Source: Mycobacteriales bacterium (GTDB lineage Bacteria; Actinomycetota; Actinomycetes; Mycobacteriales; SCTD01). Taken from it: a DNA stretch of 64,000 nt. The stretch covers positions 1 through 64,000 of the forward strand of contig JAUJOY010000003.1 of assembly GCA_030447385.1 (NCBI GenBank), in the 5' to 3' direction. The notes beneath the pieces are model-generated. The model saw nothing but the letters and a program-made list of their open reading frames with translations, was not told the origin of the DNA and ran no database searches. Both the position numbers and the translations under genes were made by a program. Below are positions 49,767 to 59,883 of the stretch, piece after piece; position 1 is the first letter of the stretch, and each line of letters begins with the position of its first letter.

Positions 49767-50299
49767 GTCAGCCCCACCAGGTGGCTCTGCTCGCTCGCCG
49801 ACAGCACTGCCAGCAACGAGGCCAGCCCCCGGCCCCGGGCCGCGAGGGCGGCCTGTGCGTGGCTCGCGCCAGCGGTGTCCTCGGCAGCCACGAGTGCGGC
49901 GAGGGTGGTCGCGTCCGTCGACGGGGCGGCGCCGGGCACGGCAGGCGGCCGGGTGGCCACGCCGGCCGGTGGGCTGCCCGGGCCGCTGGAACCTTCGGCG
50001 CCCGAGGGGGTGGCTGTGGCCGGCGGGGGGCCGCGCAGCGCCTCGAGGTGCGCCGCGTGCTGCTCGCGCAGCAGGACCAGCCGCACCGCGAGGGCGGGGG
50101 AGGCCAGCACGGCCTCGTCGTAGGCCTGCAGCAGGGACTCCTCGCGGGCGACCGCCGCCGCGCGGAGGAGGTCGTCCGGATCAGGGGGCGGCGCCGGGGC
50201 AGGGGCCGTCGAGGTGCAGCCCGCCAGTGCGAGCGACGCACCGGCTCCCCCGATCCCTGCCAGCAGCCGGCGGCGGCTCACTGCCTGCGTGACGCTCAT
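49763..50299 (-). CDS. Tat/lipoprotein-signal ferritin-like protein
   Basis: 178 aa from ATG 50299 ([20 protein letters not shown]); an ATG six codons upstream (50317) is also possible. The signal has SRRR before a hydrophobic core and the lipobox LALAGC, suggesting Tat export and lipidation. The mature part is helical: [39 protein letters not shown] and a C-terminal [21 protein letters not shown] Pro/Ser/Ala linker splits it. The residues and position beside DUF4439 suggest a second ferritin-like domain. No activity known. Confidence 0.72.
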   Translation of the reverse strand: MSVTQAVSRRRLLAGIGGAGASLALAGCTSTAPAPAPPPDPDDLLRAAAVAREESLLQAYDEAVLASPALAVRLVLLREQHAAHLEALRGPPPATATPSGAEGSSGPGSPPAGVATRPPAVPGAAPSTDATTLAALVAAEDTAGASHAQAALAARGRGLASLLAVLSASEQSHLVGLT

Positions 50300-50395
50300 C
50301 AGCGACGACCCTGCCACAGGCGGCTCTCTCGCAGAGCGCGGCTGAATTTCGGCATCCCGCCGCCCGGCGCCGCACCCTGCCCGCGCGGCGGTGGC

Positions 50396-51607
50396 TCAGC
50401 GCAGGCGCAGGTGCTGGGCCGCAGCAGCGGCCAGCACTGCTGCCGGCGGCGGTGCGTCCGCGACGGCTCGGTGCAGTGCCGTCAACGCCGAGGCCGAGCC
50501 GGTGGCTGCCGCGTCCACGGCCCGCAGCAGGCTGTCCAGCCCTGGCGTCAGGTCGGTCGCGATGCGGGCCGCCGGCAGCCCCTCGATGTGCTGGGCCAGC
50601 AGCCGGCCGAACGTCTGCGGCGCGGTGCGCAGCTCGCCCGACGGGGCGGCGCCCGCGGCGGCCACGCCCGCCGCGTACGCCTCGAGCCGCACCAGGTGGT
50701 CGCTCCAGGCGGTCAGGAACGGCCCGGCCGCTGCCGGGTAGGCGCCGCCGAGGGTCATGGACAGGGCCCGCGCGTTGGCGTCGAGGGCGGCGCGCGCCCC
50801 GGCGGCCCTCCCGCCGCCGGGGCCGCCCGCGGGAAGGGCAGCCAGCTCCCTGGCCAGTCCGCCTACGAGCAGCACGTGCTCGGTGAGCAGCGCCGTGAGC
50901 TCGGCCCGCAGGGTGGCGGCCCGCGTGCCGGGTGCTCCGAGGTTGCGGTCCGCGGCCACGGCTGCGGCCAGCAGGCTGGCGGTGTCCACTGCTCGGCCCG
51001 CCGCAGTGCGCAGTGCGGTGTACGACGGGGTGCCGCCCGCCGCGAGCTGGGCCTCGAGGTCCTCGCGCAGGCGTACGACGACGCGCTCCACCGCCATGCC
51101 GGGCAGGACCCGCCGCAGCACGGCGGCCAGCTCCACCGAGGCCTGCTCGAGCGCCCCGCGAGCGCGGTCCACCGCAGCGGCGTCCCCGGACGCGAGGGCG
51201 TCGGCATGCACCAGCTGGGCCTTGTCGCCGCTGCGCAAGGCGCCGAGGAACGGCGAGCGGGCGTCGAGGTAGGTGGCGCCGAGGACCTCGGCCAGCGCCT
51301 GCGAGTTGGCGTCCAGCACCTCGCGGGCGTCGACGCGGGCTGGTTCGGCCTGGCCGGTCCGGCCGGCGGCTGCGAGGACGTACACCCGCTCGACGAGCAG
51401 GTGCGTCAGCCCGGCCTGCAGCTCGGCTGCCCGGCTCTGGCTCGCCGCGGCACCGACAAGCGGCCCGCTCGGTCCCACGCTGGTGCCCGCGCCCTGGTCC
51501 GGCGGTCCGGCGGAGGTGCAGGCCGAGATCGACAGGGACAGCGTCATGACCGCCGCGAGCAGCAGGGCGGAGCGGCGCGCTGCTCCTCGTCGCTGCAGCC
51601 TGGTCAC
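50396..51607 (-). CDS. Hypothetical lipoprotein with internal duplication
   Basis: 403 aa. Signal with lipobox LSISAC ([20 protein letters not shown]). The mature protein contains two similar halves. The first has [36 protein letters not shown] and [13 protein letters not shown]. The second has [40 protein letters not shown] and [20 protein letters not shown]. The repeated pattern is L-x-E-x-V, then LDAN-x-x-AL and PFL, all helical. This suggests an ancient tandem duplication of a helical-bundle domain. I know no function for it. Intact. Confidence 0.72.
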   Translation of the reverse strand: MTRLQRRGAARRSALLLAAVMTLSLSISACTSAGPPDQGAGTSVGPSGPLVGAAASQSRAAELQAGLTHLLVERVYVLAAAGRTGQAEPARVDAREVLDANSQALAEVLGATYLDARSPFLGALRSGDKAQLVHADALASGDAAAVDRARGALEQASVELAAVLRRVLPGMAVERVVVRLREDLEAQLAAGGTPSYTALRTAAGRAVDTASLLAAAVAADRNLGAPGTRAATLRAELTALLTEHVLLVGGLARELAALPAGGPGGGRAAGARAALDANARALSMTLGGAYPAAAGPFLTAWSDHLVRLEAYAAGVAAAGAAPSGELRTAPQTFGRLLAQHIEGLPAARIATDLTPGLDSLLRAVDAAATGSASALTALHRAVADAPPPAAVLAAAAAQHLRLR

Positions 51608-51772
51608 GAGCAGCGTTCGGCGTCCGCGGGCCGGCGGATGGTGTCGGCCCCGCCGGGCAGCTGTGGCCCCGTCCGGTGCGGACGCAGCCCGTCAGCGGCG
51701 GCTAGGCTTTCAGCCCCCAGCAACCGGTCCTCCCGCCCGCCCACCACGACCGCAGGAGAGGCAGGCCCGTCC

Positions 51773-52255
51773 GTGACCGCGTCCGCCGCCCGGCTCCGCG
51801 AGCTGGTCCGCCCGGTGATCGAGGCCGCCGGCTGCGACCTGGAGGACCTGACGGTCGCCGCGGCCGGACGACGCAGCGTCGTGCGGATCCTGGTCGACAA
51901 CGACGACGGGATCACCCTCGACGACGTGGCCGAGGTCAGCCGGGCGGTGGGTGAGGCGCTCGACGCGGCGGACGAGACCGATCCCGGGCTGCTGGGTCCG
52001 TCGTACGTCCTGGAGGTCTCCTCGCCAGGAGTGGACCGGCCGCTGACCGAGCCGCGGCACTGGCGGCGCAACACCGGGCGCCTCGTGTCGGTGACCCCCC
52101 GGGAGGGAACCGCGGTGGCGGGACGGGTGGTGGCCACGGACGACTCCGGGATCACGCTCGACGTCGCGGGAGAGCAGCGCACGCTGCCCTACACCGACGT
52201 CGTGCGCGGCGCGGTGCAGGTGGAGTTCTCCCGCAGACAGGAGGAGGACGCGTGA
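51773..52255 (+). CDS. rimP: Ribosome maturation factor RimP
   Basis: 160 aa; assists 30S assembly. GTG 51773 after AGGAGAGG. The N-terminal domain reads [40 protein letters not shown], with [15 protein letters not shown] and [22 protein letters not shown]-terminal SH3-like domain follows ([20 protein letters not shown]). Start of the rimP-nusA-ylxR-infB operon; its stop overlaps the nusA GTG by four bases. Confidence 0.94.
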   Translation: MTASAARLRELVRPVIEAAGCDLEDLTVAAAGRRSVVRILVDNDDGITLDDVAEVSRAVGEALDAADETDPGLLGPSYVLEVSSPGVDRPLTEPRHWRRNTGRLVSVTPREGTAVAGRVVATDDSGITLDVAGEQRTLPYTDVVRGAVQVEFSRRQEEDA

Positions 52256-53295
52256 AGATCGACATGGCCGTCCTTCGCGGCCTCGAGCGGGAGAAGGAGA
52301 TCTCCTTCGACCTCGTCGTCTCGGCGATCGAGACCGCGCTGCTCACGGCCTACCGCCACACCGAGGGCGCCGAGGCGCATGCGCGGGTGGAGCTCGACCG
52401 GCGCACGGGGGAGGTCGCGGTCCTCGCCCAGGAGCTCGACGAGGCCGGCACCGTGATCCGGGAGTGGGACGACACCCCTGCCGGTTTCGGACGGATCGCG
52501 GCCAGCACCGCCAAGCAGGTGATCGTGCAGCGTCTGCGAGAGGCAGAGAGCGCCCTGTCCTACGGCGAGTACGCCGGCCGCGAGGGCGACGTCGTCTCCG
52601 GCATCGTGCAGCAGTCGCCGCAGCGGCCCGGGGCCCCCCCGAACCGCAATGTGATGGTGCTGCTCGGCTTGGGGGAGGGGGCCCTCGAGGCGGTCCTGCC
52701 GCCGGCCGAGCAGGTGCCCGGCGAGCTCTACACCCACGGCTCCCGGCTCAAGTGCCGGGTCGTGTCGGTGGGCCGCGGACAGCGCGGCGCCTCGGTCACG
52801 CTGTCGCGCACGCACCCGGACCTCGTCCGTGGGCTGTTCGCCCTGGAGGTCCCGGAGATCGCCGACGGGTCGGTGGAGATCGCCGCCCTCGCGCGCGAGG
52901 CGGGACACCGCACGAAGATCGCGGTGCGGTCGACCGTCCCGGGGCTGAACGCCAAGGGCGCGTGCATCGGCCCGGTCGGCTCGCGGGTGCGGGCCGTGAC
53001 CACCGAGCTGCACGGCGAGAAGATCGACATCGTCGACTGGTCGGAGGACCCGGCCCGGTTCGTCGCGAGCGCGCTGTCGCCGGCGCGGGTCAGCTCCGTC
53101 GAGGTCGTGGACCTCCTCCAGCGTTCCGCGCGAGTCGTCGTGCCCGACTACCAGCTCTCGCTCGCGATCGGCAAGGAGGGGCAGAACGCCCGCCTCGCCG
53201 CGCGGCTGACCGGCTGGCGGATCGACATCCACAGCGACGCCGAGGCCGCCGGCCCGGCACCAGGAGCCGCCGTGCCTGCCGCAGAGGGGGCCTAG
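52252..53295 (+). CDS. nusA: Transcription termination/antitermination protein NusA
   Basis: 347 aa, the short actinobacterial form without the C-terminal acidic repeats. N-terminal RNAP-binding domain: [36 protein letters not shown]1 domain about residues 110-190: [16 protein letters not shown] and [22 protein letters not shown]1 and KH2: [57 protein letters not shown] and [14 protein letters not shown]. Intact. Confidence 0.95.
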   Translation: MKIDMAVLRGLEREKEISFDLVVSAIETALLTAYRHTEGAEAHARVELDRRTGEVAVLAQELDEAGTVIREWDDTPAGFGRIAASTAKQVIVQRLREAESALSYGEYAGREGDVVSGIVQQSPQRPGAPPNRNVMVLLGLGEGALEAVLPPAEQVPGELYTHGSRLKCRVVSVGRGQRGASVTLSRTHPDLVRGLFALEVPEIADGSVEIAALAREAGHRTKIAVRSTVPGLNAKGACIGPVGSRVRAVTTELHGEKIDIVDWSEDPARFVASALSPARVSSVEVVDLLQRSARVVVPDYQLSLAIGKEGQNARLAARLTGWRIDIHSDAEAAGPAPGAAVPAAEGA

Positions 53296-53366
53296 CCGGT
53301 CGTGGCGGGCGTGCAGCCGGCAGCCGACGAGGCTCCTCTCGCGGCCTGGGCGCGCTAGACTGGACG

Positions 53367-53684
53367 ATGGCTCGCCAACCGGGCCCGGAGCGCACCTGCG
53401 TGGGCTGCCGGGCGAAGGCGGCGAAGCCCGCCCTGCTGCGCGTCGTCGGAGTCTGGGATCAGGGGACCCTCTCCCTGGTCCCCGACCCTGCCGGACGTCT
53501 GCCGGGACGAGGCGCGTCCGTGCACCTCGACCCGCGCTGCGTCGACCTCGCCGACAAGCGCCGAGCGTTCCCCCGGGCCCTTCGCCTGGCGGGCCCGCTC
53601 GACGTGACCCCGGTGCGGGAGCACGTCGCAAGGTGCCTCCGTCCCATCCCCACGTCCGACGAGAGCGGGTCGACTGCCCCATGA
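53367..53684 (+). CDS. ylxR: YlxR family RNA-binding protein (DUF448)
   Basis: 105 aa. ATG 53367. The Cys motif and RNA-binding surface are clear: PERTCVGCRAKAAKPALLRV, with DPAGRLPGRGASVHLDPRCV and ADKRRAFPRALRLAGPLDV. It lies between nusA and infB as in most bacteria. YlxR proteins bind RNA and have been linked to RNase P regulation. A TAGACT-like word at 53356-53361 just before it could be a weak internal promoter -10. Confidence 0.9.
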   Translation: MARQPGPERTCVGCRAKAAKPALLRVVGVWDQGTLSLVPDPAGRLPGRGASVHLDPRCVDLADKRRAFPRALRLAGPLDVTPVREHVARCLRPIPTSDESGSTAP

Positions 53685-53793
53685 ACGCACCGTCACCGTG
53701 AGCGCTCGATGCAGCCAGCACCGATGAGCACTCCCATGCACTAGCACCCAGGCCAGGGAACGACCCGGGCCTTCCCCTCCACGAAGGAGCACA

Positions 53794-56684
53794 GTGCCCG
53801 GCAAAGCCCGCGTCCACGAGCTCGCCAAAGAGCTCGGGATGGAGAGCAAGAACGTCCTGAACTGGTTGAAGGAGAACGGCGAGTTCGTCAAGTCCGCCTC
53901 GTCGACCGTCGAGGCCCCCGTCGTGCGCAAGCTGCGCGAGGCCTTCCCCGCCGCCCCCGCCGCACCGGCTCCACCGGCCGCACCCACGGCGCCCCCGCAC
54001 CTGCGGCAGCCGCCGCCGGCGCCTCGGCTCCCACGGCTCGGCCCGCCGCCCCGAGCGCGCCCGCTCCGGCCGCCGCGCGGCAGGACTCCGCACCGCCCCG
54101 TCCCGGCGCGCCACGTCCCGGCCCGCTGATGCCGCCCGGGCCCGCCGCTGCTCCCCCTCCGCGCCGCCGGCCCCGCCCGGCCTGCCGCCCCGCCCGGCCA
54201 CGCCCGGCCCGCGGCCCGGCAACAACCCCTTCAGCACCCGCGCCGACGGCCCTCCCGGCATGCCGGCCCGACCGCCCGCAGCGCGCCCGTCGCCGCCGGT
54301 TCCCGGGATGCCGCCGCGACCCAGTCCCGGCGCGATGCCCCCGCGGCCCGGCGGCGGTCCGACACCGGGCATGCCACCCCGGCCCGGTGCCCCTCGTCCC
54401 GCCCCTGGGGTCCCCGCCCGGGCCCCGGCATGTTCCCCTCCCGCGGAGGCGTGGGCCCCGGTGGTCCGGCGGGTCCGGGTGGTCCGGGTGGTCCAGGTGC
54501 CCGGTCGGGACCCGGTGCGTTCCCGTCGCGTTCACCCGGGAGCCCGGGCGCGCGTCCCGGCATGCCCGGGGTCCGGCCGAGTGGCCCCGGTGGCCCCGGT
54601 GGCCCCGGTGGCCCAGGCGGCCAGGCGGGAGCTCGGGCCGCCCCGGCTCGGGTGCCGGTCCGGGCGCGGGCGGCGGGTTCGCCGGTCGGCCCGGCGGGTT
54701 CGCCGGCCGCCCCGGCGGTCCGCGCGGCGGTGGCGCCGGCCGCGGTGGCGCCACGCCCGGTGCCTTCGGCCGTTCCGGCGGCGGTGGGCGTCCGGTCCGC
54801 GGGCGCAAGAGCAAGAAGCAGCGGCGTCAGGAGTTCGACAACCTGGCGGCGCCCACGATGGGCGGCGGGATCGCGCGCGGCAACGGCGAGAGCGTCCGGC
54901 TGACCCGCGGCGCGTCCCTGGCCGACTTCGCGGACAAGATCAACGCCAATCCCGGTTCCCTCGTCCAGGTGGCCTTCACCGAGCTCGGTGAGATGGTGAC
55001 GGCGACCCAGTCGTGCACCGACGAGACGCTGCTGCTGCTCGGCTCCCACCTCGGCTACGACGTCTCGATCGTCAGCCCGGAGGAGGAGGACGCCGAGCTG
55101 CTCGACCGCTTCGACCTCACCTTCGGCGGCGACTACGGGGAGGAGGCCAACCTGGTCTCCCGACCGCCGGTCGTGACGATCATGGGTCACGTCGACCACG
55201 GGAAGACGCTGCTGCTCGACGCCATCCGCAAGACCGACGTCGTCAAGGGCGAGGCCGGCGGCATCACCCAGCACATCGGCGCCTACCAGGTGCACCACCC
55301 GGTCGAGGGCGGCGTGCGCGAGCTGACCTTCATCGACACCCCCGGCCACGAGGCCTTCACGGCCATGCGCGCCCGCGGGGCCAAGGTCACCGACATCGCC
55401 GTGCTCGTCGTGGCGGCCGATGACGGTGTCAAGCCGCAGACCATCGAGGCGCTCAACCACGCGCAGGCCGCCGAGGTGCCGATCGTCGTTGCGGTCAACA
55501 AGACCGACAAGCCGGGTGCCGACCCGGCCAAGGTACGGGGCCAGCTCACCGAGTACGGCCTAGTCGCCGAGGAGTACGGCGGCACCACGATGTTCGTGGA
55601 CGTCTCGGCCAAGACCGGCATCGGCCTCGAGGAGCTGCTCGACGCGATCCTGCTCACGACCGACGCCGCGCTCGAGCTGCTCGAGGACGCCTCGATCCCG
55701 GCTCAGGGTGTCGCCATCGAGGCCCGGCTCGACAAGGGCCGTGGGTCGGTGGCCACCGTGCTCGTGCAGCGCGGGACGCTGCGCGTCGGCGACTCCATCG
55801 TGGCCGGCGACGCCTTCGGCCGCGTACGCGCCATGCTCAACGAGCGCGGCGAGAACGTCGCCGCGGCCAGTCCCGGCCAGCCCGTCCAGGTCCTCGGGTT
55901 CACCAGCGTCCCCGGCGCCGGCGACAACTTCCTCGTCGTCGGCGAGGACCGGGTCGCCCGGCAGATCGCCGAGCAGCGGGCCGCCCGCGAGCGCAACGCC
56001 GCCCTGGCGCAGAGCCGCGGCCGCCCGACCCTCGAGTCGCTGTTCGACCGGCTCAAGGAGGGCGAGAACACCCAGCTCAACCTCATCCTCAAGGGCGACG
56101 TGTCCGGCTCGGTCGAGGCCGTCGAGGACGCGCTGCTCAAGATCGAGGTCGACCCGGCGGTGTCGCTGCGGATCATCCACCGCGGCGTCGGCGCGATCAC
56201 CGAGAACGACGTGACGCTGGCCTCGGCCTCCGACGCGGTCATCCTGGGCTTCAACGTCCGGGCCGAGGGCAACGCCCGCGAGCTCGCCGACCGCGAGCGG
56301 GTCGACGTCCGCTACTACTCGGTGATCTACGCCGCGATCGAGGACGTCGAGGCCGCGCTCAAGGGCATGCTCAAGCCCGAGTACGAAGAGGTGTCGCTCG
56401 GCCGGGCCGAGGTCCGCGAGGTCTTCCGGGTCCCGAAGATCGGCAACATCGCGGGCTCGATCGTGCGCAGCGGCCTGATCCGCCGCAACAGCCGGGCACG
56501 CCTGCTCCGCGACGGCGTGGTCGTCAAGGACGACCTCACCGTCGAGTCGCTGCGCCGCTTCAAAGACGACGCCACCGAGGTCCGCGAGGGCTTCGAGTGC
56601 GGGATCGGCCTCGGGCGGTTCAACGACATCAAGGAGGGCGACGTGATCGAGACGTGGGAGATGCGGGAGATCCCACGGGCGTGA
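53794..56684 (+). CDS. infB: Translation initiation factor IF-2, frame changes in the GC-rich linker
   Basis: About 960 aa. GTG 53794 starts [20 protein letters not shown], the IF2N domain. The Pro/Gly/Ala/Arg linker (53990-54830) must be read through four frame changes (frame 1, then 3, 2, 1, 3), including [20 protein letters not shown] and long GPGGPGG runs. From about 54790 the frame is clean: [21 protein letters not shown] domain with [23 protein letters not shown] and [10 protein letters not shown]; then domains II-IV. It carries fMet-tRNA to the 30S. The essential C-terminal part is intact, so the frame changes are most likely base errors in a low-complexity tract. Confidence 0.9.
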
Positions 56685-56698
56685 CCCCCTCCCCTTCC

Positions 56699-56764
56699 CG
56701 CTGATCATGGAGTTGTTGCCCGGCGGCTGAGCGTGGGCGGGAAGCAGCAACTCCATGATCAGCG
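56699..56764. repeat. Long inverted repeat (21-bp arms) after infB
   Basis: The arms at 56699-56719 (CGCTGATCATGGAGTTGTTGC) and 56744-56764 match in 20 of 21 positions when one is reverse-complemented, with a 24-nt loop. The stem extends over the conserved word ATCATGGAGTTG. It could act as an infB terminator, although no U-run follows. Its length and the word TGATCATGGAGTTGTTGC suggest a dispersed palindromic element. It spans most of the 104-bp gap before ylxP. Confidence 0.75.
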
Positions 56765-56788
56765 CAGGGTCGGACCAGGAGGCGGCGC

Positions 56789-57085
56789 GTGTTCACCGGG
56801 ACGCTCGCGCTGGACCTGCTCCTGGGAGATGTGCACTCGCTCAAGGAGAAGCGCTCCGTGGTGCGGCCGATCGTGGCCGAGCTGCGGCGCAAGTACGACG
56901 TGAGCGCCGCCGAGGCAGGACATCTCGACCTGCACCGGCGGAGCTTGATCGGGGTGGCGGTGGTCGCGGCGGATGCGACCCACTGCCGCACGGTGCTGGC
57001 CGCCTGCGAGCGGCTGGTCGCGGATCGTCCCGAGGTCCAGGTCCTCTCCGCCTCCACCCAGCTGATCAAAGAAGGGGACGACTGA
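56789..57085 (+). CDS. ylxP: DUF503 (YlxP-like) protein
   Basis: 98 aa. GTG 56789 with CAGGAGG upstream (56776-56782). It starts FTGTLALDLLLGDVHSLKEK and continues RSVVRPIVAELRRKYDVSAA then DLHRRSLIGVAVVAADATHC and SASTQLIKEGDD. This matches DUF503, a small alpha/beta protein of unknown function encoded between infB and rbfA in many Gram-positives. Intact. Confidence 0.92.
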   Translation: MFTGTLALDLLLGDVHSLKEKRSVVRPIVAELRRKYDVSAAEAGHLDLHRRSLIGVAVVAADATHCRTVLAACERLVADRPEVQVLSASTQLIKEGDD

Positions 57086-57086
57086 C

Positions 57087-57530
57087 ATGGTCGACGTCGC
57101 GCGCGCGCGAAAGCTCGCCGTACGCATCCGCGAGGTGGTGTCCATGACCCTGGAGCTGCAGGTCAAGGACCCGCGCCTCGGCATGGTCACCATCACCGAC
57201 GCCAAGGTGACCCCCGACCTGCGGGAGGCGACGCTCTACTACACCGTCTACGGCGATGCGTCGGAGCGGGCGAGCACCGCGGCCGCGCTCGAGAGCGCCA
57301 AGGGCGTGCTGCGCAGCCAGGTCGGCCGGCAGATGGGCACGCGCTACACGCCGAGCCTCGCCTTCGTCGCCGACGTGGTCCCCGAGACCGCCGGGAAGAT
57401 CGAGGAGCTGCTCGAGCAGGCTCGGCTGGCCGACGCCGAGGTGCAGGCGCTGGCGCAGAGCTCACGCCCGGCCGGCGATGCCGACCCCTACCGCGCCCCC
57501 CGCACCGTGGGGGACGAGGACCAGCAGTGA
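57087..57530 (+). CDS. rbfA: Ribosome-binding factor A
   Basis: 147 aa; KH-fold factor needed for late 16S 5'-end maturation. ATG 57087, one base after the ylxP stop. Conserved segments: VDVARARKLAVRIREVVSMT, LELQVKDPRLGMVTITDAKV, DLREATLYYTVYGD and RSQVGRQMGTRYTPSLAFVA. A C-terminal disordered tail (RPAGDADPYRAPRTVGDEDQ) follows. Its end overlaps the nrnA GTG by four bases. Confidence 0.94.
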   Translation: MVDVARARKLAVRIREVVSMTLELQVKDPRLGMVTITDAKVTPDLREATLYYTVYGDASERASTAAALESAKGVLRSQVGRQMGTRYTPSLAFVADVVPETAGKIEELLEQARLADAEVQALAQSSRPAGDADPYRAPRTVGDEDQQ

Positions 57531-58549
57531 GCGTGCCCGAGCCGCAGTGGCGGCAGGCGGTGCACCAGCTCACCTCGGCCGAACGCGTGGCCCTCGCCTG
57601 CCACGTGATGCCCGACGGCGACGCCCTCGGCTCCATGCTCGCCCTGGGTGCGGCGCTGCGCTCGCAGGGGACGCAGGTGGTGGCGTCCTGGGGCGGATCG
57701 CCGTTCGAGGTTCCGGCGAGCTACGCCTACCTGCCCTTCCTCGACCTGCTCGTGCGGCCGGAGGACTTCCCCGAGGTGCCCGAGCTGCTCGTCACCCTCG
57801 ACTGCGCCCACCCGCGCCGGCTCGGCTCGCTGCAGGGCCGGCTCGCGACCGCCGGGTGCACGGTCGTGATGGACCACCACGCGGCCGGCACGCGGTACGG
57901 CGACCTGAACCTCGTGGACGAGCAGGCGGCGGCGACCGTCGTGCTCGTCTCCGAGCTGCTCGACCGGCTCGAGGTCCCGCTGACGGCCGAGCTCGCCATC
58001 CCGCTCTACACCGGCCTGGTCACCGACACCGGCTCGTTCCGCCACCGGTCCACCACGCCGGCGGTCCACCAGCTGGCGGCCCGGCTCCTCAGCACCGGGA
58101 TCCGGCACGACCTCATCACCCGGTCCATCTACGACACGGCCCCGTTCGGCCGGGTGCAGCTGCTGGGACGCGTCTGCGCGCGGGCCCGACTCGAGCCGGA
58201 GGCCGTCGGCGGGCTCGGCCTGGTCTGGACGGTCGTCGACCTCGAGGACCTCGCCAGCACCGGCCTGCGCCTCGCGGACGTGGAGGGCGTGGTCGACGTG
58301 CTGCGCTCCACGCAGGAGGCCGAGGTCGCCGCCGTGCTCAAGGCCTCCCCCGACGACGGAGGCTGGGTGGTCTCGACCCGCTCGCGTGACGCGGTGGACG
58401 TGGGTGCGGTCTGCTCGGCGCTCGGGGGCGGCGGGCACTTCTCGGCCGCGGGCTTCAGCGCCACCGGCGAGCCCGCGCACGTCCTGGCCCGGCTCCGGGA
58501 CGCCCTCGCCGACGCTGCGCACGTCTCGCCTAGAGCAAGGACGGCATGA
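57527..58549 (+). CDS. nrnA: DHH-family phosphoesterase, NrnA-like oligoribonuclease/pAp phosphatase
   Basis: 340 aa. Degrades nano-RNAs and may dephosphorylate pAp. GTG 57527 overlaps rbfA. DHH-domain motifs: ALACHVMPDGDALGSMLALG (H-x-x-P-D-x-D), VTLDCAHPRRLGSL and VVMDHHAAGTRYGDLNLVDE (DHH), with LYTGLVTDTGSFRHRSTTP. The DHHA1 domain has SALGGGGHFSAAGFSATG. All metal ligands are visible. It couples mRNA turnover to the translation operon. Confidence 0.93.
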   Translation: MSVPEPQWRQAVHQLTSAERVALACHVMPDGDALGSMLALGAALRSQGTQVVASWGGSPFEVPASYAYLPFLDLLVRPEDFPEVPELLVTLDCAHPRRLGSLQGRLATAGCTVVMDHHAAGTRYGDLNLVDEQAAATVVLVSELLDRLEVPLTAELAIPLYTGLVTDTGSFRHRSTTPAVHQLAARLLSTGIRHDLITRSIYDTAPFGRVQLLGRVCARARLEPEAVGGLGLVWTVVDLEDLASTGLRLADVEGVVDVLRSTQEAEVAAVLKASPDDGGWVVSTRSRDAVDVGAVCSALGGGGHFSAAGFSATGEPAHVLARLRDALADAAHVSPRARTA

Positions 58550-59409
58550 GCGCCGCCGACGGGCTGGTCGTCGTCGACAAGCCCGCCGGCTGGACCTCGC
58601 ACGACGTGGTGGGGCGTACCCGCCGGCTCGCGCAGACCCGCCGGGTCGGCCACGCGGGGACGCTGGACCCGATGGCGACCGGCGTCCTCGTCCTCGGGAT
58701 CGGCCGGGCGACCCGGCTGCTCGGGCACCTGGCGCTGACCGACAAGGCCTACGAGGCCACCCTCCGGCTCGGCGTGACCACCGTCACCGACGACGCGGAG
58801 GGCGAGCACCTCGAGACCCGCGACGCGAGCGTGGTGAGCGACGAGGCGCTTGCCGCCGCGCTCGCCGGGCTAACCGGCGACCTGCTCCAGGTGCCCTCGT
58901 CGGTGTCCGCGATTCAGGTCGACGGGGTGCGGTCCTACGCGCGGGTACGCGCCGGCGAGGCGGTGGAGCTGCCTGCCAGGCCGGTGACGGTGACCCGGTT
59001 CTCGCTCCTCGCCCGCCGCGGGGACGACGTGGACGTGCTCGTCGAGTGCACGTCCGGAACGTACGTCCGCGCGCTCGCGCGTGATCTCGGGGCGGCGCTC
59101 GGAGTGGGAGCGCACCTGACCGCGCTGCGGCGCACGCGGGTCGGGCCGTTCACCCTGGAGCAGGCGCGCACCCTCGACGCGCTCGCCGAGCACCTGGCGG
59201 TCGTGCCGCTCGAGGAGGCCGTGGACGCCGGCTTCGCCCGCCGCGACCTCGGCGAGCAGGAGGCCCTCGCGCTGTCGTACGGGCGGAAGCTCTCCCCGAG
59301 CGGCCGGCCGGGACCGGTGGGGGCCTTCGCCCCGGACGGGACCTGCGTCGGCCTGCTCCAGGACACCGGCGACCGAGCCCGGCCTCTCGTGGTGTTCGCG
59401 CCCGCCTGA
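58546..59409 (+). CDS. truB: tRNA pseudouridine(55) synthase TruB
   Basis: 287 aa. Makes pseudouridine 55 in the T loop. ATG 58546 overlaps nrnA. Motif I/II: DGLVVVDKPAGWTSHDVVGR and RVGHAGTLDPMATGVLVLGI, with the catalytic Asp in TLDP. Also ATRLLGHLALTDKAYEATLR, QVPSSVSAIQVDGVRSYARV and VECTSGTYVRALARDLG. The C-terminal domain follows. Intact; stop TGA 59407-59409, only three bases from the stop of a convergent gene. Confidence 0.95.
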   Translation: MSAADGLVVVDKPAGWTSHDVVGRTRRLAQTRRVGHAGTLDPMATGVLVLGIGRATRLLGHLALTDKAYEATLRLGVTTVTDDAEGEHLETRDASVVSDEALAAALAGLTGDLLQVPSSVSAIQVDGVRSYARVRAGEAVELPARPVTVTRFSLLARRGDDVDVLVECTSGTYVRALARDLGAALGVGAHLTALRRTRVGPFTLEQARTLDALAEHLAVVPLEEAVDAGFARRDLGEQEALALSYGRKLSPSGRPGPVGAFAPDGTCVGLLQDTGDRARPLVVFAPA

Positions 59410-59412
59410 GCG

Positions 59413-59832
59413 TCAGGTCTGCGTCTTCTCCGCGGGCTGCGGGGCGTCCGGTGCGCGGCGTTTGGCGAGCGCGAGCTCCGCCCGCTCCACCTCGAGCTCC
59501 TTGCGCAGGAAGTAGTTCAGCAGGGTGCGGATGGTCGCGATGGCGGCCAGCTTGCCGATCTCCTCGAAGCTCGGGGCGATGGCGGTGCTCAGCACGTCGC
59601 TCGCCAGCTGGAACTCCAGCCCCAGAACGAGGTAGCGCCCGAGGCTGAGCCGCACCTGGGTGAACTCCCGGTCGCGGCGCGGCGGCAGCGCGGCGAGGAC
59701 GAACCCGACGACCGCGATGACCGCGCCGACGAAGATGACGAGCGCTCCGGCGGCCTCCACCAGCCGGACCAGCAGGTCGACGTACTCCCGCAGCACGTCC
59801 TCCGCCAGGAGGTCCTCCGGGAAGGCGATCAT
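59413..59832 (-). CDS. DUF1622 membrane protein
   Basis: 139 aa from ATG 59832. Two or three TM segments: DLLVRLVEAAGALVIFVGAV and IAVVGFVLAALPPRRDREFT, then a cytosolic part LSLGRYLVLGLEFQLASDVL and IATIRTLLNYFLRKELEVER. The LGRYL-x-x-LEFQLA-D block is the DUF1622 signature. The family is uncharacterised. It sits alone on the minus strand within the truB-ribF-rpsO series; opposite orientation here is frequent for small insert genes. Confidence 0.85.
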   Translation of the reverse strand: MIAFPEDLLAEDVLREYVDLLVRLVEAAGALVIFVGAVIAVVGFVLAALPPRRDREFTQVRLSLGRYLVLGLEFQLASDVLSTAIAPSFEEIGKLAAIATIRTLLNYFLRKELEVERAELALAKRRAPDAPQPAEKTQT

Positions 59833-59883
59833 GGCCGTGCCCTTCCCCGAGAACTCGCGCCCACGCGTGGCAGGCTGCAGGGC

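Noticed and set aside
49781-52255. 824-aa plus-strand frame as one protein
   Set aside because: Only the last 160 codons are a real protein (RimP from GTG 51773); the rest is antisense to three minus-strand genes.
53794-54129. Separate small gene encoding an IF2N-domain protein
   Set aside because: It is the true N-terminus of IF2; it only seems to stop because of a frame change in the linker.
54231-55460. 409-aa minus-strand frame opposite infB
   Set aside because: Mirror of the IF2 GTPase domain; composition follows the third-codon GC bias of the sense strand.
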